A stretch of 64,000 nt of DNA from Haliotis asinina (GCF_037392515.1 NC_090283.1:25374249-25438248); one strand, 5' to 3'; counted from the stretch's first letter, positions 48,991 through 59,460 are shown. Notes: generated by a model not told the origin, from the sequence alone. Numbers and translations: made by a program.

Positions 48991-49586
48991 ATTGGATGTT
49001 TAAAGGAAATTGATTTATTAGTTGAATTCTGAACAATATGTTCTGTAGATAGATGTATTTTAATGTTTGGTAGCTAGACTAGGAAGTTGAGCTGTTTGTG
49101 GTTGTACCCTCGAAGGGGGTTGAAGTATTGTAAAATTATTGTCCTCCTGAGAGGGTACGTAAGTCCCACATCGTTCAAAGCCAGTGCAAACGTACCAAGA
49201 TTTTTAAATGTAGTATTCTTGTTCTTTTAATTTTGGCTAAAATTTCCCACAATCGCCATCAGCTGAAGGGATGATGTAAATCCAACTAGGGTCCATGCAG
49301 GTAGCAGAGGTACTGTAAGTCCCCTTGGTCTCTAGTGTGGTGATCTACCTTCCGTTGTTGGCGATCTATAGCCTATTTTTATATTGTGTTATCCCCAATC
49401 GCTAAATATTTTAGAATTCATTTCTAGTTTTATTTGTATATCTGTGATATTCTAGTCATTTTACTGTCCTTTGTTGACAGGATTATATAATCAATCTTTC
49501 ATTATTGTTACTCTATATATTGTTTTAGTCACGATGTGGCTGAAATATTGCCAAAGTGACTTTAAATTTTAACTCACTCACTCACT
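48991..49586 (+). mobile_element. LINE H, 3' remainder
   Basis: After LINE I, H resumes with its last codons (frame AAGGAAATTGATTTATTAGT) and the whole 3' UTR: CTCGAAGGGGGTTGAAGTA, TCCTCCTGAGAGGGTACGTA, GGTCCATGCAGGTAGCAGAG, TTGCCAAAGTGACTTTAAAT and the (ACTC)n tail ending at 49586. The TSD follows. Confidence 0.9.
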
Positions 49587-49600
49587 CAGTATATCTGAAA

Positions 49601-50367
49601 ACAGTTGTATCGGATCTTCACTTGTCGCAAAAACATCATGTTTCAAGTGATCGGTACATAGTTTTTCATATAATATCCAGTCAGCCCTGGCGAAGTTCCT
49701 TCTGGATAAAGGTGGATCATCACCAGGGTCAATTGGTTTGAGAATGGTGGGAAAGTGATCGCTCCCACATAGGTCGTCATGGACCACCCATTCAAATTCA
49801 TTGTATAACATGGGGTCTGCAAGAGATAAATCTAGGGAAGAATATGTTCCTGTAGCTGGATGTAGATATGTAGCTGCATCACCATTAAAAATACATAAAT
49901 TGTTATCTGAAATGAATTCTTCAATAATTTTACCTTTATGATTTGTGTTTGTACCTCCCCAAAGCGGGTTGTGGCCATTGAGGTCACCCATGATTATGAA
50001 TGGCTTTGGAAGCTGATCACATATATTTTGAAGATCCGGTTTTTGAATGCTAGAGGAGGGAGGTATGTATAAACTGCATAGAGTGAATGCAATGTGCATG
50101 GTTAGGCGAACAGCTACAGCTTGAAAATTCGTATGAAGCGGGACATGTATGTAAAACGGATGAACCTCCTGTTGCTTTATCTCCTGAAGGAGAGAAAGAG
50201 TGATAATTGCTGTACTGTCTTAAATCAAAAGTATCTGTATTTTTAAGATAGGTCTCTTGAAGACATAGTGCTGAAGGTTTTAAGTCCTATAGTATTAACT
50301 GGATCTCGTTGAAGTTATTCTTCAGTCCTCTGCAATTCCATTGTATGAGATTACGATTTTGACTCAT
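49601..50367 (-). pseudogene. LINE J ORF2, endonuclease part
   Basis: Starts at ATG 50367 (MSQNRNLIQWNCRGLKNNF). It has an in-frame stop near 50290 and a frameshift near 50150. The second half is open 50099-49601 (HIAFTLCSLYIPPSSS, GDLNGHNPLWGG, LHPATGTYSSLDLSLADP, GSDHFPTIL, EDPIQLFSDIL). The SDH motif is intact. Confidence 0.88.
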
Positions 50368-51396
50368 GGCGGTTCTATTGGGGATCTCTCCCGCGGACGT
50401 GTTGAGGAAGAACCCATATCTTTGTGCTGTGAAGATGGAGACACCTCCATCTCAAGGGGTTCAAACGAGTTATGAACCTGCACAGTGACCTGTTCTTCAA
50501 CAGGTACCAGTTTCTCTCCAGTGGAAGGGGTTTCAGAAGATTTCATACATTTAAGGCGTTTTCGCTGTTCTTTTGACATTCCAGTATGTTCCTCAATGTC
50601 AACATTTGTGTGCGTAAGCTCAGGTTCTGACTGACTCGCAGTTTGAGTGGCAGATGTTGTTACAGGAGAGTCACAGTCAGGAGTACAAGAAGAAACAGCT
50701 TTTACTGGTTTAACAGATTCTATCCAAGTCAGTTCAGTCTGGCATGCGATAGAGACTGTTTTGGATTTTCCAGAGACAACAGCTGAGCAGCTAACAAGCG
50801 GCGATATTTCAGATCGGATCTGGCTTGTAACTTGCCTTTTAGCTTCAACAAAGGAAGTATTGCTCTGATGTTTCAATTTAAGAATGTTTTTTGTATCTGC
50901 CACTCAGGGCACGATTTTAACGACGATACATGGATACCACTGCAATTTGCACATTTAGGATCTTTATCGCAGGCAGGATCATGGTGATCTTCACAGCACC
51001 GTTGACAACGTTGAGCATTACGACAGGATGTAGAACCGTGTCCAAACTTTTGACAGTTATAACACCGGAGTGGATTTGGGATATATACCTCCACTCCGAT
51101 ATTGAAATAACCAGCTTTTATGGATTTAGGCACAGTACTTAGTGCAAATGTAAACAGGTAGGTGTTGCTTGGTTCTGTGGTACCATTCTGTTTCTTTACA
51201 GAAAAGTGTTTGATTGAAGTAACATTTTGACTTTTCAGTTCAGAAACTATTTCCTCTTCAGACATGTCCGCTAAGCACCGAGCTCTGTCTCTAAAAATAC
51301 CTCTGCTAGAATTCAGCGTTTTGTGCGGCGAGATGACAACATTAATATTTGCAAACTTGTGCTGTTGTAGCAAATTAATTGACTGCTGCCAACGCA
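50364..51396 (-). pseudogene. LINE J ORF1, 5'-truncated
   Basis: The frame is open from the truncation (QQSINLLQQHKFANINV) through HKTLNSSRGIFRDRARC to about 50873, shifting to the frame 50903-50364. Knuckles CYNCQKFGHGSTSC, CQRCCEDHHDPAC and CANCSGIHVSSLKSC are all present, so this subfamily originally had three. The tail ends RSPIEPP with TGA at 50364-50366, overlapping ORF2 as ATGA. Confidence 0.88.
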
Positions 51397-52004
51397 AAGA
51401 CTTGGACTCGACCCCAGACAATGGAGGCTGGGCTCATTATTCATACAAATACAGTTTAATATTATTATATTTAAGGATATTGTCACAAAATGAGAAGACT
51501 TTGTGCACACATAAATGAACGTCGTGTTGTCTCAGTTGCTGCACTAAAAGGCAATAAAAAACGTATATGAATATGAATACAATGTCCTTTAATATACACT
51601 ACAAGATATTCTTTGACTGGCATTCCTGATATGTGGCATATGGACATACACCTTCTTTTTCCTGTATAGGCGACCTTGTAACATAGATTCTGATGCCGTT
51701 AAGCACGTGATACGCGAGAAGTACTTTTGGGAGTGTTTGTACTGGATTTTTGAAAGCGCCTCATTCGGCAGTATATATAATCCGTTTGGCTCAAAAGCAG
51801 ACCGAGGAATTGCAGTCCAGTTCGAAAACTAATAAACATTACATAATTTGAAACGCTGATCATAATCAGAACACCATCTCCACTCTGTGAGATTTTTGCA
51901 GGATATTTTTCCTTAAAATAAAAATACTTTTTTAACAAACTATCATTAAAATACTTAAACAGTTCACTATTTGTTACAAGGGAGGAGTGTAGAGAAAGGG
52001 ACAA
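51397..52004. other. Intergenic, nothing recognised
   Basis: AT-rich, no repeat that I can match and no exon-like block. The ORFs here lack family motifs. Confidence 0.5.
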
Positions 52005-52108
52005 CCAGGTGTACCACCACTGCACTACCGTCCTTGGATCCATCTGTAAATAAGGGTCATGAGGTAGTGCCGATGTGACGTTAAATATTAGCTCACTCAC
52101 TCATTCAC
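52005..52108. repeat. LINE crumbs (RNase H scrap and 3' end)
   Basis: 52018-52053 is antisense to the RNase H start (FTDGSKDG, here LQMDPRTVV-shifted), next to 52066-52108, the plus-strand 3' end GTGCCGATGTGACGTTAAAT ATTAGCTCACTCACTCATTC. Two pieces of one family in opposite orientation mark a rearranged remnant. Confidence 0.75.
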
Positions 52109-52172
52109 AGATTAAGTATTATGTGTGCTGCTTATGATAGTTGTGATTACTATCCTGTTTTCATCATTTTAG

Positions 52173-52233
52173 TCCAGGATATGTACGCACTCAAACCATG
52201 TCCAACTTGTTGACTAAAGACGAAATGGATCAG
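52173..52233 (+). CDS. SDR penultimate-type exon
   Basis: After a TTTTCATCATTTTAG acceptor, T-CCA-GGA-TAT... codes (N)PGYVRTQTMSNLLTKDEMDQ, followed by a GTAAAT donor. The entry phase, the exit phase and the PGY start are the same as for exon 4692-4740, so this is the homologous exon of a second SDR gene, four residues longer. No terminal exon of the LGR.GTTEEI type is seen in the next 760 bp, so the gene is either disrupted or has a long intron. Confidence 0.7.
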
Positions 52234-52994
52234 GTAAATTCATGTAACCCCCCAAATCGTGATTGGAAATCTGTGACTGATACAATGAGCCTACAACAAA
52301 CACCTCATCCCACCATTTAAGTCAAAGCGGGAGGGGTATGTAATGAAATGAAACCGAGTGTGGTATTTTAGATTTTACCCACGTCTTACATGCATTAAAT
52401 TGACAAATTAGCATATTTTTGTTATTTTCATGGCTTCAAACTCAAACCGGTTTCATAAAGAGGTTGCATCGTTACGCTATATGTCGTCGACCCCCTTGGT
52501 GACCGATACATGTCAGTCGACATCGCCCCGTACAACGTCCTACAGTAAACGACTCCTTAGCACCCTGTTTCTTGATTTGCAGTTGCTTCACTAGGCTAAC
52601 ATAGCTGGCATTACGTGTATGTTTTTTTCGCGGATGTAATGTATCATTTCAACTCACAACATCGACACGATAACCTTCACCATGTTTATATTCCCACAAT
52701 ACAGATAAGTTGTAGGATGAGTGAACTAACGTGTTTGCTATGAATGAAAAAGTAGATCCAAAGTTCACAAAGTGACCTAACTGAGACGTCATCGGTTATC
52801 CAATCGTTAGAATCTCATGTGAAGTCGTTATGACACAGGTCATCTTGACACAGCGCAGGAGATTAGTATGCATCTAACTATACGTTGATCACGTGTGGAA
52901 TGAATACAATTACCTCACTCGTCCCCGTGCAAGATATTACATAACAAACAGGAGATTGTGTCTCAAGACCTGTTCATAAGTTACCTGCTGCTGA

Positions 52995-53029
52995 GATGGC
53001 CCTGCGAGGAAAAGTTGCTATCATTACAG
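52995..53029 (+). CDS. SDR first coding exon
   Basis: ATG at 52995 gives MALRGKVAIITG, with the last Gly codon split by a GTGAGA donor at 53030. This is the classical SDR N-terminus: short lead, KVAIITG beta strand and the beginning of the TGxxxGxG cofactor loop. The next exon is not found in the window, so the intron probably extends through the downstream repeats. With 4692-5325 and 52173-52233 this makes at least two SDR genes in one orientation. Confidence 0.8.
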
Positions 53030-54059
53030 GTGAGACTGTTTATATACTTACAGAGGATCGGAGGCTCCTTTCACTAAGGAACCTTAACTCACATTCTGTA
53101 ACATTCCATGAAGTTTACCTTAGACTTGCAGTGCTAAAGAATGGGCGTTATGTTTAACCTTAGTTAAAGTTGTCTTGTGAAAGGAGCCCCTGCTTTTGGT
53201 GGTTTTTAATCCCCGACTATTCATATGTCAGCAAATAATGCATGTTATAAGAAATGAGAAAATCGGGTCGTGAAGTTCGAGCATTTGTTGAAGGTCACAT
53301 GCAACCAAAAGGTCAAACATAATGTAAACACAGTTGTCACTTTTTCATGATATATAAAATGCATTTCTGATTCAGGAAAAACAGTCGGTTGCTGTGCACT
53401 CAAGTCTTTTTTCGTTGGCCACTGGTTCATTTGCCGATGCGCTTAGCCGGCTCTTTGTTTATGGCTTATAATCCCAATATGTGGTGATTTCAAACTGCAT
53501 GTTGAAGTTGTGCATTGCATATTAGCAGTCAAAGTCAAGTCAGAGATGTTTATTGTACAAAAGGCCTCCGGCCCATATACATTAGAGTAACACACATACA
53601 ATATTTGTATAATGCAATGTGTATAAGTGATTAGAGATCTGAACAGCAATCCACGATGTAGGCCGTAGATTGTGTACAAGTAGTGAAATGTGATGGACCT
53701 ACAAACGTTTTATCAGACTGTTTCGTTTAATAAGAGCAGAATTGATATAATACGACAGCTATATTATTACATGCTGGGCAGTTGATGAAAGAAGTAGTTT
53801 ACATATTATTCCGCTATATATTTAGTACGCAAATCTTTATACAAAGGACACACGAGTAGATAATGGATTGTTGTATACAGGCTGGAATAGCAGAAAAAAA
53901 TGACGTCATCAACCACCTGCGTGACCTCATTTCGTCAATGAGCTTGGAAAACACTAACCTCATTTCACCACGACCTTGTGCGGTCCTCACGGTCATGGTT
54001 GTATTTTTAGACGCATAGCAATCCTACAGACGGTTCCATCCGATTTCCATTTTTGACTC
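53030..54059. other. Probable SDR intron or intergenic
   Basis: No exon-like block found. Around 53525-53585 lies AGATGTTTATTGTACAAAAG GCCTCCGGCCCATATAC, which looks like part of a dispersed repeat, though I cannot name it. The remainder is AT-rich and unannotated. Confidence 0.45.
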
Positions 54060-54066
54060 TATAAAA
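54060..54066 (+). promoter_or_regulatory. TATA box before BIR pseudogene
   Basis: TATAAAA followed by CCCC, 78 bases upstream of the first ATG of the BIR-like frame (54144). The position suits a promoter with a short leader. Its use is inferred. Confidence 0.45.
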
Positions 54067-54143
54067 CCCCTTCCATTTCGGATCATGCATCAGTTTTATT
54101 CCTGAATACACATCACATCCTGGTCTCTCTCTCCCTCTTGAAA

Positions 54144-54600
54144 ATGGAAGCCCTTTATAACCTGAGGAAGAATTATTCTAGCCTCGTGCAAACGATACAG
54201 AGAGTTCTGCAAAGCCCTAGAGGAATGCGGAGAGATACAGGCCATGTCATTGCTGCGACTGGAGACAAACAAGACCGAATATGATGATGGGTACCTATGT
54301 ATGGACAGTATCCCTCTCAAACCTCAAACAAAGTTCCAAGAACGATTGAATTCCTTTCAGTCGTGGACTGTGCAGATGAAACAAAGTCCTTGTCAAATGG
54401 CACGGGCAAGATTTGTGTAGTTGCTCAGAGGAGACGCTTGCAAGTGTGTTCAGTGTAGTGTCATTCTCAAGAACTGGGACGTCGATGATGATACCTTGGT
54501 CGAGCATGAAAAGTGGTCTCCAAACTGTCCGTACTTGGCCTTGGTATTTGTACCTCAGAAAAAGATGGCCCGCTGGGGTAGTCATGTGGATGTAATGTAA
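54144..54600 (+). pseudogene. BIR-domain (IAP-like) gene, broken
   Basis: Contains one BIR zinc module: C-x2-C-x16-H-x6-C with Cys at 54445 and 54454, His at 54505 and Cys at 54526, plus the typical KNWDVDDDTLVEH and KWSPNCPYL. Upstream in the same frame is the usual BIR lead (ERLNSFQSW). Lesions: an in-frame TAG at 54418-54420 between the two halves of the domain, and the first ATG (54144) lies in another frame from the domain. The frame ends at TAA 54598-54600, and no RING domain is seen. BIR proteins bind caspases. Such genes occur in molluscan genomes as expanded IAP families and in malacoherpesviruses; the sequence alone does not decide which. Confidence 0.7.
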
Positions 54601-54607
54601 AATACTG

Positions 54608-54830
54608 AGTGAGTGAGTGAGTGAGTGAGTTTAGTTTTACGTCGCACTTAGCAATATTCCAGCTATATGGCGACGGTCTGTAAATAATCGAGTCTGGACC
54701 AGACAATCCAGTGATCAACAACATGAGCATCGATCTGCGCAATTGGGAACCGATGACATGTGTCAACCAAGTCAGCTAGTCTGACCACCCGATCCCGTTA
54801 GTCGCCTCTTACGACAAGCATAGTCACCTT
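54608..54830 (-). repeat. SINE copy 5
   Basis: Full-length SINE in reverse with an 11-bp TSD, GTAAAATACTG, at 54597-54607 and 54831-54841. The head at the right reads CTTGTCGTAAGAGGCGACTA inversely; the tail at the left is (GTGA)n. It inserted exactly at the stop codon of the BIR pseudogene (the TSD contains part of the TAA). Confidence 0.93.
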
Positions 54831-55082
54831 GTAAAATACTGTCTATTGTTGGAAAATATATGAATATGAGAGTATATTTGTTGTCTGTGTATAAATAGAG
54901 GTTTACTCATCTCATTGAGATCAGACAGACATTGCTTTCTAGAATGATGGTTAGGTACGTGTTGAAACATTACGAATTTTGAAGGACCATATTAATATTT
55001 CAAGACGTTGAAGAAATTCGACAAGACATGAAAGACGTAGTTTCCTGAGGACAAGTTATAGAAATAACTATCTAGTAGTGTT

Positions 55083-55259
55083 ATGAATATTACTTCACCC
55101 TCTGTGGACGACAGACAGACTTTGGAAGAGTCTGTTCTCCAGACTCCAGATATGCCTATCGTAGCATATGTTTTGAAACCACAGTTTGTCAATGCACATA
55201 GAGATGAGGACATTGAAAATGCTTGGTTGTTCAATAGAGCATTGGCTTCATATGACTAA
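55083..55259 (+). CDS. Hypothetical short ORF, 58 codons
   Basis: ATG at 55083 to TAA at 55257-55259, starting MNITSPSVDDRQTLEE. It is acidic and without a signal peptide or membrane segment. No family recognised. It is the first of three closely spaced same-strand frames (55083-56258) after the BIR gene. Immediately downstream another frame (SDTIPSHGYNDHEDN, to 55379) looks protein-like, so this may be one longer gene with a frameshift. Confidence 0.4.
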   Translation: MNITSPSVDDRQTLEESVLQTPDMPIVAYVLKPQFVNAHRDEDIENAWLFNRALASYD

Positions 55260-55376
55260 CAGTGATACCATACCAAGCCATGGATATAATGACCACGAGG
55301 ACAATCTTGCTTCATGTAGTCGTGGACCAGTGACAGTGACATTTCACCTCAAGCTGCTCCCATTTTGGTATTCATC

Positions 55377-55716
55377 ATGAACAAGCCACGATACAAACTC
55401 TTTGTACCCGATGCTGAAAAATGGACTCCGTTTTACATGCTCAGGGCTGAAGAGAAAGGAGATCCTTATCATGCGTGGAGGAGAAAAATCTGCCATGATG
55501 CCTGTGGATCGCTTTTTGGAACTGTACGATCCAGAGTGGAAGAAAGATAAACCAAAAGAAACCTCAGAACAACCTAAGATTAATTTCGTGACTCCAACTC
55601 AACAAGCAGTCGAACAGGCGAAAGCAAAGTTGAAGAGAGAAAGGCAAAGGTTCATACAGCCAGGGGGATCTACAACGGAAGCAGTGTCAAAAAAGAAAAT
55701 GAAAATAGATTTTTAG
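55377..55716 (+). pseudogene. Hypothetical gene with one frameshift
   Basis: ATG at 55377 opens with MNKPRYKLFVPDAEKWTPF. Between about 55470 and 55500 the protein-like reading passes to the neighbouring frame (open 55402-55716), which has MPVDRFLELYDPEWKKDKPK, a charged helix (QAVEQAKAKLKRERQ) and a basic end, KKKMKIDF, possibly a nuclear signal. TAG stop. I recognise no family. The neighbours are a BIR gene and two other intronless short frames. Confidence 0.4.
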
Positions 55717-55763
55717 ATAACCATAACTTACAACGACATTTACACGACAAGTAATGTCCTGAA

Positions 55764-56258
55764 ATGGAACAGGGTGATTATGATCATGATGAATCATTAA
55801 GCAATGTCAACAACAGGAAAAGTAAGATGGCTGACCTCGAAGAGCAAGGTATCCGCCCAATGTGTTCACATACACGTGAGATGAATAGCGATGTACCGGA
55901 TGAGAAACGCCAGCTGTACACGAAGAGAGGTTGTAGCGAGGACGTAATCCAAACCAGACTGAAAAAACTAGCCTGGATCCCGTTTAAGGAGACGTATGCT
56001 CGTTTTATTACTTTTCTGTATCATATGCAGTGGGGCCCAAAGACACAAGGAATATTAACAGAAGTAAAAGATAGCAATAATATGTATGATGATGTGTTTT
56101 CCAAATTGTACAAATACAAGGCTTGGGTGGAAGGGCTGACTGATGATCATGATGATCATGATGATCATGATGATGATTATGATGGTGATGCAGACACCCT
56201 ATCTGAGACAGAGAGCAAAGGACAGGAGGATGACGAAGGACAATGCCATGTACAGTAG
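55764..56258 (+). CDS. Hypothetical protein, 164 aa, acidic tail
   Basis: ATG at 55764, 47 bp after the previous stop; TAG at 56256-56258. The middle has WIPFKETYARFITFLYHMQW, a mixed aromatic stretch; the C-terminal third is a His/Asp run (DDHDDHDDHDDDYDGDAD) from a GATGATCAT microsatellite at about 56140-56185, then an acidic end. No family recognised. It is intact, unlike its upstream neighbours. Confidence 0.45.
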   Translation: MEQGDYDHDESLSNVNNRKSKMADLEEQGIRPMCSHTREMNSDVPDEKRQLYTKRGCSEDVIQTRLKKLAWIPFKETYARFITFLYHMQWGPKTQGILTEVKDSNNMYDDVFSKLYKYKAWVEGLTDDHDDHDDHDDDYDGDADTLSETESKGQEDDEGQCHVQ

Positions 56259-56611
56259 ACTATTGGGCGTGCTTCTATCCCATAGTTTCACTCATTTGAA
56301 AACGGAGCTAATAAACCATGAAATCTATATATCTTTTGTGTTTCTTAATGTGTGGTACCCACCTTTAGTCACAAAGTGTGTGCTAAGTGGATGATCCCCA
56401 GGGAGTTGTCCTATGAGCATGGGAACATGCAACTATTTACAAGAATGCGTTGTCTGACACTTTCCTGATGGAAGTCTAAGGAATCAAACTTACACGGCTG
56501 CTATAGGGCAGAGCAAAGTTAGAACAAAAGGTATACATCACCATATGAGTATATTCAAGTTATTCATTTATGTTTGTTTAAAATGTCTTATCATGAGACT
56601 TTCAGTCAGAG

Positions 56612-56708
56612 CATGATTAAACCCGATTCACTAATATTTCCTGCTGGGGTATATCACCTGATTCACTAAGATATGTATATATATATTGGTGAATCGGCTT
56701 TAATCATG
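56612..56708. repeat. Palindromic 97-bp repeat
   Basis: CATGATTAAACCCGATTCAC at 56612 is the near-perfect inverse of GTGAATCGGCTTTAATCATG at 56689-56708. A third, direct copy of TGATTCACTAA lies in the loop (about 56659). It looks like a small MITE or hairpin; no TSD was identified. Confidence 0.75.
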
Positions 56709-57029
56709 TTTCTGTCGACTGTTGTGAGTGTATGCGTACGAGGCTGGGCAAAAAAATAGTGAATCGTTTGAACACCGATTTCGCGGGCGTTTTTTCATCG
56801 CGATTTTTGTTCAACTTTATAGGTCGAATTGGCATGTTTCATGATTTGTTTTTATAAGTATATACCGAAAAGTATCAGATTCTGCAAAGTTGTGTTTAAT
56901 GTTGTATGTGACCTTTAATAAACACATAGTTCGTCCTCGTACATTACAGTGATCGGACCAGAAAGTACACCGATTGACAACGAAAGTCTAATGCTGTCAC
57001 TTTTGTAGCATAAAATATATTTTCAAAGA

Positions 57030-57345
57030 CAATTCTCGTTACTTCGTTTATTTTACTCGTTGCTTCGAGTATTTTCTCGTTATTTCAATAACCTTCTCGT
57101 TACTTTGAGTATTTTCTCGTTATTTCAAACATGTTTTCGTTCCTTCGATTAATTTCTCGTTACTTCGAGAATTTTCTCGTTACTTCAAGCTCCAGTTAAA
57201 AACTTGAAATTTCGAGTATTTTCTTCTTACTTCCGGTTTCTTTCAAAAACTTGAAATTTCGAACATTTTCGCGTTGCTTCAAGTTTCAGTCAAAACTTGA
57301 AATTTCGAGTATTTACTCGTTGCTTCGATTCTTTTCACTTAATTT
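57030..57345 (+). repeat. TCTCGTTACTTCGAG array, left arm
   Basis: About a dozen degenerate units of TTTTCTCGTTACTTCGAGTA, 20-30 bp apart, some with AACTTGAAATTTCGAGTATT inserts. It is mirrored at 59095-59460. Units contain short TCGA and CTCG..CGAG self-complementary parts. Confidence 0.85.
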
Positions 57346-58203
57346 CTAAGTTGGATGAAGCTAGCATGTACATTTTAGGAGATCTGCTCCGAGCAAGATG
57401 ACATCCTCATAGTCACAGCCTAAGTCACGTGTCCATGGATACAACAAAAAATAAAATTCATATTTGAGTATAACCATCAAATGCCACATCTATGGATCAT
57501 GCGTGATATATGTGCCAAATTCGATGAAGCTAGTATGTATAGTTCAAGGAAATCTGCTCCGAACAGCATGATATCCTCATATCCAAAGTCACATATGGGT
57601 GGAAAATTCCAAGTCTAATTAAGTTATCACGAATAGTTTAGGAAATATGCTCCTGACGGTATCGAGCCCCCAAAAGACAGACCACTTAAAACAACGCATT
57701 TTATGGTTGGTTGCAAAAGGCTTAATTAAGGTGTACCGTTGAAACTTGTGGCATGTGCCTTGATAAAAAAGACATTAGTTTTAAAAATGGTTATACGACC
57801 TCTGGCCTCTGGCCACAACTTTAAGTGTTATTGAAAATGTTCATTTAATATTTTCAAGAAAACTGCTTCGCTACATGTTGTATGTGGAGAGTGGAAGCAA
57901 TTCGTACTGATTTTAATACCAAAATGGTATGCTTTTTGAGCAAATTGAGTTCAGTCAAAGCTATCTAATATATGGTATCATTTCATAGTTAACTCTCAGT
58001 TGCGGTTCACTCCCAAATGATGGATCTCCTGTAAGATAAACTCATTGAGTACACAAATTAGCTCAGCCATGCTCTTCATTCCAATTCCATTAATAAGTTA
58101 ACCCGGAGTCAGTATATAGTATAGTGAGTACAGTGAGTTAGACCAGTTTGTTCAATCTTGGAATTCAAACAATACTCAATCATCAAAAGGATTTCATTTC
58201 ACA

Positions 58204-58605
58204 ATGTATGAAAATGCACTTATTCCATTAACCTTACAAAGTAGAATTTCACTGACAAACTTTAGGACAACAAATCATAGGTTACCAATGGAAACATGGC
58301 GCTGTCTGAATGCTTTGAAAGAAAGTCGATTTTGTAATCTTTGCAGTCAATCCATATGTGACGAATTCCATGTTTTACTAATATGCCCACCACTTGTCGA
58401 ACAACGAATATCATTTTTAACAAAATATTTATGTGTGAATCCCTCTATCTGTACATGTATTTTTCTCATGAAATGTGATTATCAACCACTCACTCTGAAA
58501 TTATCCAGATATATGGAACACTGTGCCCTTTCAAATGATATCATTATATTTAATTATACTTGTGTGTTCTATGTTTCACCTTTTGTGTTTTTGAGAAAAG
58601 AATAA
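58204..58605 (+). pseudogene. LINE polymerase C-terminus, other family
   Basis: Open for 133 codons: RISLTNFRTTNHRLPMETWR, then the finger CNLCSQSICDEFHVLLIC (C-x2-C-x8-H-x4-C) and a hydrophobic end. This is the C-terminal tail common in animal LINE-type polymerases, unrelated in detail to the main LINE here and closer to the relic at 37254. Upstream RT motifs are absent. It lies in the loop of the foldback element. Confidence 0.65.
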
Positions 58606-59094
58606 AAATTCTGTTTTGTTGTTCTACCAGTCACTGCAGAGTATAGAACAACACATTTCCATCTTTCTTAGTTTACTGGTAATTAGAGTGAAAAGTAGTC
58701 GAGAACTGATTTGTTTGAGAAGCTGAGAATGTTCTTGACTACTTTATTTTGTGTCTTTGATGCAATAGATCTTCATATAGAACTGATAATTCATTACATG
58801 AATTTAAAAAAGTATACTCTATATATTACATATCTTGGCACATGTTATTATTATCAGCTTAATTAAGCCTTAAGGAAACTACCCTAAAGTATGTTGTTTT
58901 AAGCGGTCTGTCTTTTGTGAGGTCTGCCTTATGGGAAGATACCGTGGTTGCCAGGCTGCGCATCCTCTCTATTGAACTGAAAGTTTGTTTTATGACCACT
59001 GAAACGCGGGTGGTGTAGGGTGTGTGTGACAATGAGGATGTCATCTTGCTCGGAGCAGATCTACTAAAATATACATGCTAGCTTCATCAAACTT

Positions 59095-59460
59095 AGAAAT
59101 TAAGAAAAAATAAAATCGAAGCAACGAGTAAATACTCGAAATTTCAAGTTTTTGACCAAACGTGAAGCAACGAATAAATACTCGAATTTTCAAGTGTTTG
59201 AAAGAAACTTGAAGCAACGAGAAAATACTCGAAATTTCAAGTTTTTGACTGAAATGTGAAACGACGAGAAAATTCTCGTAACAGCGAGAAATTAATCGAA
59301 GGAACAAATAATGCTTGAAATAACGAGAAAATACTCGAACTTTCAAGTTTTTGAAAGAAACTTGAAGTAACGAGAAATTAATCGAAGCAACGAAAAACAT
59401 AATTGGAAATAACGAGAAAATACTCGAAGCGACGAGTAAGTAACTGAAATAACGAGAATT
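59095..59460 (-). repeat. TCTCGTTACTTCGAG array, right arm
   Basis: Inverse of the left array (GAAGCAACGAGAAAATACTC, CTCGAAATTTCAAGTTTTTG). Unit order and insert pattern match the left arm only partly, so the arms have changed unit number independently. Confidence 0.85.

Larger units (their letters stand above)
37830..49586 (+). mobile_element. LINE H, interrupted by LINE I
   Basis: 5' end at 37830, 3' end at 49586, with a 14-bp TSD CAGTATATCTGAAA at 37816-37829 and 49587-49600. The target was ORF2 of LINE J (the TSD reads FSDIL on the J strand). LINE I (42769-48990) sits inside. H itself is about 5.5 kb: 5' UTR 37830-38469, ORF1, ORF2 lacking most of RNase H, and a 3' UTR resuming at 48991. 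Confidence 0.92.
49601..51396 (-). mobile_element. LINE J, 5'-truncated, host of H
   Basis: Reverse-oriented LINE starting inside ORF1 (about 51396, within the LLECAKRQQ block) and running through ORF1 and the endonuclease to the H insertion at 49600, then continuing at 37829-37659. RT, RNase H and 3' UTR are not found. It belongs to the subfamily of D and H. Confidence 0.88.

Noticed and set aside
54295..54585. 96-codon reverse frame opposite the BIR gene
   Set aside because: It is the shadow of the plus-strand BIR domain, whose zinc ligands and spacing fit far better.
57030..59460. CRISPR-like spaced repeats in the TCTCGTTACTTC arrays
   Set aside because: Units are degenerate and unevenly spaced, there are no unique equal-length spacers, and the context is eukaryotic.
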